A stretch of DNA of 20,841 nt from Burkholderiales bacterium. GTDB lineage: Bacteria > Pseudomonadota > Gammaproteobacteria > Burkholderiales > UBA11063. Position 1 is the first letter of the stretch; the number at the start of each line of letters is the position of its first letter. Under the pieces are notes generated by a model. The model had not been told where the DNA came from. It ran no database searches and saw nothing but the letters and a program-made list of their open reading frames with translations. The position numbers and the translations under genes were made by a program. Shown here piece by piece: positions 17,793 to 20,841 of the stretch. The stretch lies in NCBI GenBank assembly GCA_020697025.1, contig JAJFBO010000002.1, positions 1 through 20,841 of the forward strand, read 5' to 3'.

Positions 17793-19511
17793 ATGAGAAA
17801 ACTCATTTGCTTTATTATTTTAATATTGTCTCTAACTTATTCATACTCCTCAAACATCTTAGAGTCATTCTCGCATAATCCGGTAAACCAGATATCTCCA
17901 AGGCAGGCCTTTGGAGTGACTGCAGTTTTAAAATCTGCCTCGATTGTCAAATTACACTTTGCTATTATGCCAGGTTTTTATATCTATAAAGACAATCTTA
18001 CAATTAAAAGCAATAACCCCAGAGCTTTTACTAATGATGATATTTATCTGCCAGCTGGAATCGGAATAGATATTTTTAATGGCAGTTCTTATGTCAAAGA
18101 AACTACACTAAACAAAAGCTTTGATGTAAATATCCGGCTAAAACATCCAGTGAATAACCTGGTAGTTACAGTTGAATTTCTTGGTTGTGACGGAAAAAGT
18201 ATATGTTACCCGCCACAACATTATCAATTTGATTTATTTAAAACTAATTCGTTATTTAGTAATTTCAAGAATTTATTTTTCTCCATATATTCTGGGGCAG
18301 CCAGTAAGGGCGCTATTAACCCATTTGAATTATTTCTGGTATTTTTTCTTGCAGGCTTTGCCATTAGTCTTACTCCCTGCATGTACCCTCTATATCCAAT
18401 TGCATTAAGTACAATTAGTCAAATGGCAACTAAAAAAAGTAATATTATAAAATTAACTTTATGCTATATCCATGGCATTTCCCTAATTTATGTACTTATG
18501 GGAATAATTGCAGCCCTTACAGGACAGTTATTAGTTACTTTTATTCAGGCCCCGGTTTTTATTTTATTAAGCAGTTGTATTTTTTTATTTTTAGGCTTGG
18601 CAATGTTTGATCTGTTAGACATTAAACTTCCTAATAGATTACTTAATTATATTCATATTAAAACTACAAATCTAAATAATAGCAGATATGTTTCAACCTT
18701 TATATTAGGAGTATTATCTTCATTCTTATTAGGCCCATGTATAACACCCCCACTAGTTATTGCAATTAGCTATATTGCAAGTCACGGTAATGTTTTAAGC
18801 GGAGTTTTAGGATTATATGCTATTAGTTTAGGTATGGGCTTACCTATTCTAATTTTATCTACCGCTGGCAAAAAATTGCTGCCTAAATCTGGGGCCTGGA
18901 TGAATGGTATAAAATATATTTTGGGAGGGATTATTATTGCTGTAGCAATTTATATGGCCCATCCTTTAGTAAATCTGGGTAATCCGATGCTGGGTATAGG
19001 TACTATATGTTTTATAGCTGCTTTAGTTTTTTTTATGTTAAAAAAATTTAATAAATCCAATTTAGAATTATTAATTCATAAATTTATGCCGATATTACTG
19101 ATAATCATTGGCCTGGTCTTCATATTTTTTGGCTACAAGATGCCTGCTGTACCAACACAGCCTTTAACACCTTATCATATAGTTAATACACAACAACTAC
19201 GCCAGGTAGTACAGGAAAGTACTAAACCAGTGATAATTATTGTGTCGGCAAAATGGTGTAGTGTATGTCGGGAATTAGAAGCAACAACCTTCAGAGATAA
19301 AAATGTAATAAATAAATTTAAGCAGTATACAGTTATATATTTTGATATTACGGACAATAAGCGTGACAGCGCCATATTTTTGCATCAATATGCATTATAT
19401 GGGCCGCCAGCTATGATAATTTTAGATAAGAATAAAGTCTTACAGGATAAAATTATCGGATATATCAGTGGCGCCGATTTAATTCGGCGCATAGGAGTGC
19501 TTAACTATTAG
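17793..19511 (+). CDS. dsbD: Thiol:disulfide interchange protein DsbD
   Basis: A 572-residue membrane reductase that passes electrons from cytoplasmic thioredoxin to periplasmic DsbC, DsbG and cytochrome c maturation proteins. A signal peptide (1-19) leads to the periplasmic alpha domain with the pair Cys132 and Cys138 (GCDGKSICYPP). The eight-helix membrane domain (about 175-445) holds Cys196 (LTPCMYPLYPI) and Cys316 (LGPCITPPLV), and the gamma thioredoxin-like domain (about 455-572) has WCSVC at 488-492. All six active cysteines are present. It starts 14 bases after gspF, last in the gsp operon. Its final codons overlap the stop of the convergent exported nuclease-like gene by four bases. 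Placing it with the secretion genes fits a supply of correctly disulfide-bonded substrates, though this is inferred. Confidence 0.95.
   Translation: MRKLICFIILILSLTYSYSSNILESFSHNPVNQISPRQAFGVTAVLKSASIVKLHFAIMPGFYIYKDNLTIKSNNPRAFTNDDIYLPAGIGIDIFNGSSYVKETTLNKSFDVNIRLKHPVNNLVVTVEFLGCDGKSICYPPQHYQFDLFKTNSLFSNFKNLFFSIYSGAASKGAINPFELFLVFFLAGFAISLTPCMYPLYPIALSTISQMATKKSNIIKLTLCYIHGISLIYVLMGIIAALTGQLLVTFIQAPVFILLSSCIFLFLGLAMFDLLDIKLPNRLLNYIHIKTTNLNNSRYVSTFILGVLSSFLLGPCITPPLVIAISYIASHGNVLSGVLGLYAISLGMGLPILILSTAGKKLLPKSGAWMNGIKYILGGIIIAVAIYMAHPLVNLGNPMLGIGTICFIAALVFFMLKKFNKSNLELLIHKFMPILLIIIGLVFIFFGYKMPAVPTQPLTPYHIVNTQQLRQVVQESTKPVIIIVSAKWCSVCRELEATTFRDKNVINKFKQYTVIYFDITDNKRDSAIFLHQYALYGPPAMIILDKNKVLQDKIIGYISGADLIRRIGVLNY
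19471..19490. terminator. Possible bidirectional terminator hairpin in the dsbD 3' end
   Basis: GCGCCGA and TCGGCGC form a perfect, GC-rich 7-bp stem with a 6-base loop (TTTAAT), striking in this AT-rich DNA. It sits inside the last codons of dsbD and just past the stop of the convergent gene. Neither strand shows a clean T-run directly after it, so termination is uncertain. Confidence 0.35.
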
Positions 19512-20425
19512 TAATAGTATTGACTAAAGTCCTGCTCTTCATTTCCTGGCAATGGAGAAACTAACACATAAATTGGACGATGTTGTTCATCAATATTATA
19601 GTCTGTCATATCAAAAAGAACATCTTGCGGTGCCTGTTTAATCATTGAATTTGTAGAATAAACTTTATCAAAGTGGCTATTATAACCATTGCTGCTGCAG
19701 CATGATTTTACTTGTGCAGACAACGCATCATTTATTGCCGTAATACCAGTTTTAAGCGTATTTATAATTCCTTGATATCCATAAAAATTTTCACCAATTT
19801 CATTCATATCACCAGCCATAATCACTCTTACCTTATCAGCAGTAAGATTATTTTGTTTAAGTATGGTATTAAAGCCGTTTGTAAAGCCTGAATTAGCCAA
19901 ATTAGCGGCCGTCCCTTCCCAACTATATCTCCCTATATGTGGAAAATGTACACTTATAAATAAGACTGGTTTATTATTAGCCGATTGCTTACTTTTAAAC
20001 AATGCCATTGAATATGGTCTGTCATCTACACCAGTACATTGATCTGTAAACCCTCCACTGAAATCAGAACCTATTTTTTGCCACTTCGTGTTATCGTATA
20101 TAATCTGAGTAGCATCAAAATGACAATCACTATAAACTCCACTCCATCTACTTGTACCTAAAACTTGATCTAAGTGAGTTTTATTATTTATACCTTGTTC
20201 TGTTGTTTGTACCAAGTTTATAAAATCAACCTGGGAAGCGTTAATTTTATTCTTAATTGAAAGAATCTCTCTACTTTGAGTTGCTGGAACACTCCATCCG
20301 CCATTTGCCACTGAAGTATTACCTTTTACATTCCAGCTTATCACACCTATAGTACTATCAGCCATAGAGCCTGCTGCGAATGAAATTAAAATTGAACCTA
20401 ATAGTAAACCTTTACTCAACATCAT
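19508..20425 (-). CDS. Exported EEP-fold (DNase I-like endonuclease/exonuclease/phosphatase) protein
   Basis: A 305-residue protein with a signal peptide (1-22, cleavage probable after SMA). The mature part fits the endonuclease/exonuclease/phosphatase fold, as in DNase I and CdtB. It has ISWNVKG with Asn32, the catalytic-type His160 in SVHFPH, GDMNE with Asp206 and Asn208, HFDKVY with Asp253, and the final motif EQHRPI with His282. The usual metal-binding Glu after VQ is replaced: the segment reads LVQTTEQ (Gln73, Thr74, Glu76). Four cysteines (101, 130, 242, 243) could form disulfides. It could be a secreted nuclease, a phosphodiesterase or a toxin-like CdtB relative; the substrate is unknown. 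GGAAGG five bases before the ATG is a strong ribosome site. Export by the type II system encoded next door is a guess. Confidence 0.8.
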   Translation of the reverse strand: MMLSKGLLLGSILISFAAGSMADSTIGVISWNVKGNTSVANGGWSVPATQSREILSIKNKINASQVDFINLVQTTEQGINNKTHLDQVLGTSRWSGVYSDCHFDATQIIYDNTKWQKIGSDFSGGFTDQCTGVDDRPYSMALFKSKQSANNKPVLFISVHFPHIGRYSWEGTAANLANSGFTNGFNTILKQNNLTADKVRVIMAGDMNEIGENFYGYQGIINTLKTGITAINDALSAQVKSCCSSNGYNSHFDKVYSTNSMIKQAPQDVLFDMTDYNIDEQHRPIYVLVSPLPGNEEQDFSQYYY

Positions 20426-20434
20426 AACAACCTT

Positions 20435-20467
20435 CCATATAAATGTATGATATATTTCTATATATGG
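20435..20467. repeat. Inverted repeat in the leader of the exported EEP gene
   Basis: CCATATA (20435-20441) and TATATGG (20461-20467) are perfect inverted arms around a 19-base AT-rich spacer. On the minus strand the second arm runs directly into the ribosome site GGAAGG (20436-20431), sharing its first bases. It could be an operator or a weak RNA hairpin that hides part of the ribosome site. Confidence 0.4.
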
Positions 20468-20474
20468 AGTTGCT

Positions 20475-20527
20475 GTAATCTAAACTCATATAACTTAAAA
20501 TTTTAAGAATAAGTTTAATTAGATTAC
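20475..20527. repeat. 53-base imperfect inverted repeat with a central perfect palindrome
   Basis: Outer arms GTAATCTA plus AACT (20475-20486) pair with AGTT and TAGATTAC within 20512-20527, leaving a four-base bulge (TAAT). Inside is a perfect 14-base palindrome, CTTAAAATTTTAAG (20494-20507). It lies between the divergent EEP gene and sucC, about 50 bases upstream of the former and about 158 upstream of the latter. No T-run follows, so it is not an obvious terminator. Confidence 0.55.
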
Positions 20528-20614
20528 AATAACCACACCGTGAATAATATTATAGCATAATCATATCTTTAATGTCAATAGCTTTCAATGGCAACGCTTT
20601 TCAAGGACAATATA

Positions 20615-20644
20615 TTGTAGCGTCCACGCAGTCAGGGATATGAT
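20615..20644 (+). promoter_or_regulatory. Probable promoter of sucC
   Basis: TTGTAG (20615-20620) and TATGAT (20639-20644, five of six matches) are separated by 18 bases. The start codon follows 40 bases after the -10. An imperfect 15-base tandem repeat (GCTTTCAATGGCAAC then GCTTTTCAAGGACAA, 20581-20610) lies just upstream. Confidence 0.45.
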
Positions 20645-20684
20645 AAAATAGTGTACTGAATTTAAATCTTTTAGGGACTTTTTT

Positions 20685-20841
20685 ATGAATTTACATGAAT
20701 ATCAAGCTAAAGAGTTATTAGCTAAATACGGCCTGCGTGTACAAAGCGGAATATTAGCAACTACACCTGCTGAAGCCGGTAATGCATATGACCGCTTAGA
20801 TGGAAAATGCGCAGTAGTAAAAGCACAAGTACATGCTGGCG
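20685..20841 (+). CDS. sucC: Succinyl-CoA synthetase beta subunit, N-terminal part
   Basis: The first 52 codons of the ADP-forming succinyl-CoA synthetase beta subunit, a TCA-cycle enzyme that makes ATP or GTP from succinyl-CoA. The start [17 protein letters not shown] is the classic SucC N-terminus, and VVKAQVHAG begins the ATP-grasp nucleotide-binding region. AGGGA lies seven bases before the ATG. The gene runs off the right edge; sucD would be expected next. Confidence 0.95.
   Translation, partial: MNLHEYQAKELLAKYGLRVQSGILATTPAEAGNAYDRLDGKCAVVKAQVHAG

Overview
The window is a low-GC stretch of a Gram-negative proteobacterial chromosome. An outer-membrane lipoprotein (BamE), a type II secretion secretin, periplasmic DsbD and an adrenodoxin-type ferredoxin all require or strongly suggest a diderm. 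The divergent bamE/fur pair and the short GspC without a PDZ domain fit a beta- or gammaproteobacterium. A low-GC betaproteobacterium of the Neisseriales kind is my best guess, but this is inference and I recognise no species.

Layout. Left edge (1-360): the 3' end of a small cysteine-rich, probably exported protein of unknown function. Minus strand, 609-3577: leuS followed by a small Dabb-domain gene. Plus strand, 3823-7926: a soluble hybrid histidine kinase with two near-duplicate PAS domains, overlapping a fused MsrB-MsrA methionine sulfoxide reductase, then ssb, hemJ and a hot-dog thioesterase. Minus strand, 7929-11258: bamE, nadB, an ISC-type [2Fe-2S] ferredoxin and a His-rich zinc-type CDF exporter, with very short gaps. 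nadB carries an in-frame TAA at codon 295, so the aspartate route to NAD appears broken unless the stop is a sequence error or is read through. Plus strand, 11376-19511: fur, then a compact type II secretion operon gspC-gspD-gspE-gspF ending in dsbD. Minus strand, 19508-20425: an exported DNase I-like (EEP-fold) enzyme. Right edge: the start of sucC.

How the genes may work together. GspC, D, E and F form the inner-membrane coupler, outer-membrane secretin, cytoplasmic ATPase and inner-membrane platform of a type II secretion system. The pseudopilin and GspL/GspM genes are not in the window. DsbD lies 14 bases after gspF and would carry reducing power to periplasmic disulfide-handling proteins. 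The exported EEP-fold protein and the cysteine-rich fragment both contain several cysteines and are reasonable guesses for clients of such a pathway. MsrBA and the PAS kinase suggest a redox or oxidative-stress theme, but this is inferred only from adjacency.

No rRNA, tRNA, CRISPR array, insertion sequence or phage gene was seen. No gene-free stretch exceeds 300 bases. The three longest gaps (361-608, 3578-3822, 20426-20684) are AT-rich. The last two carry clear inverted repeats and the first a weak terminator-like hairpin.
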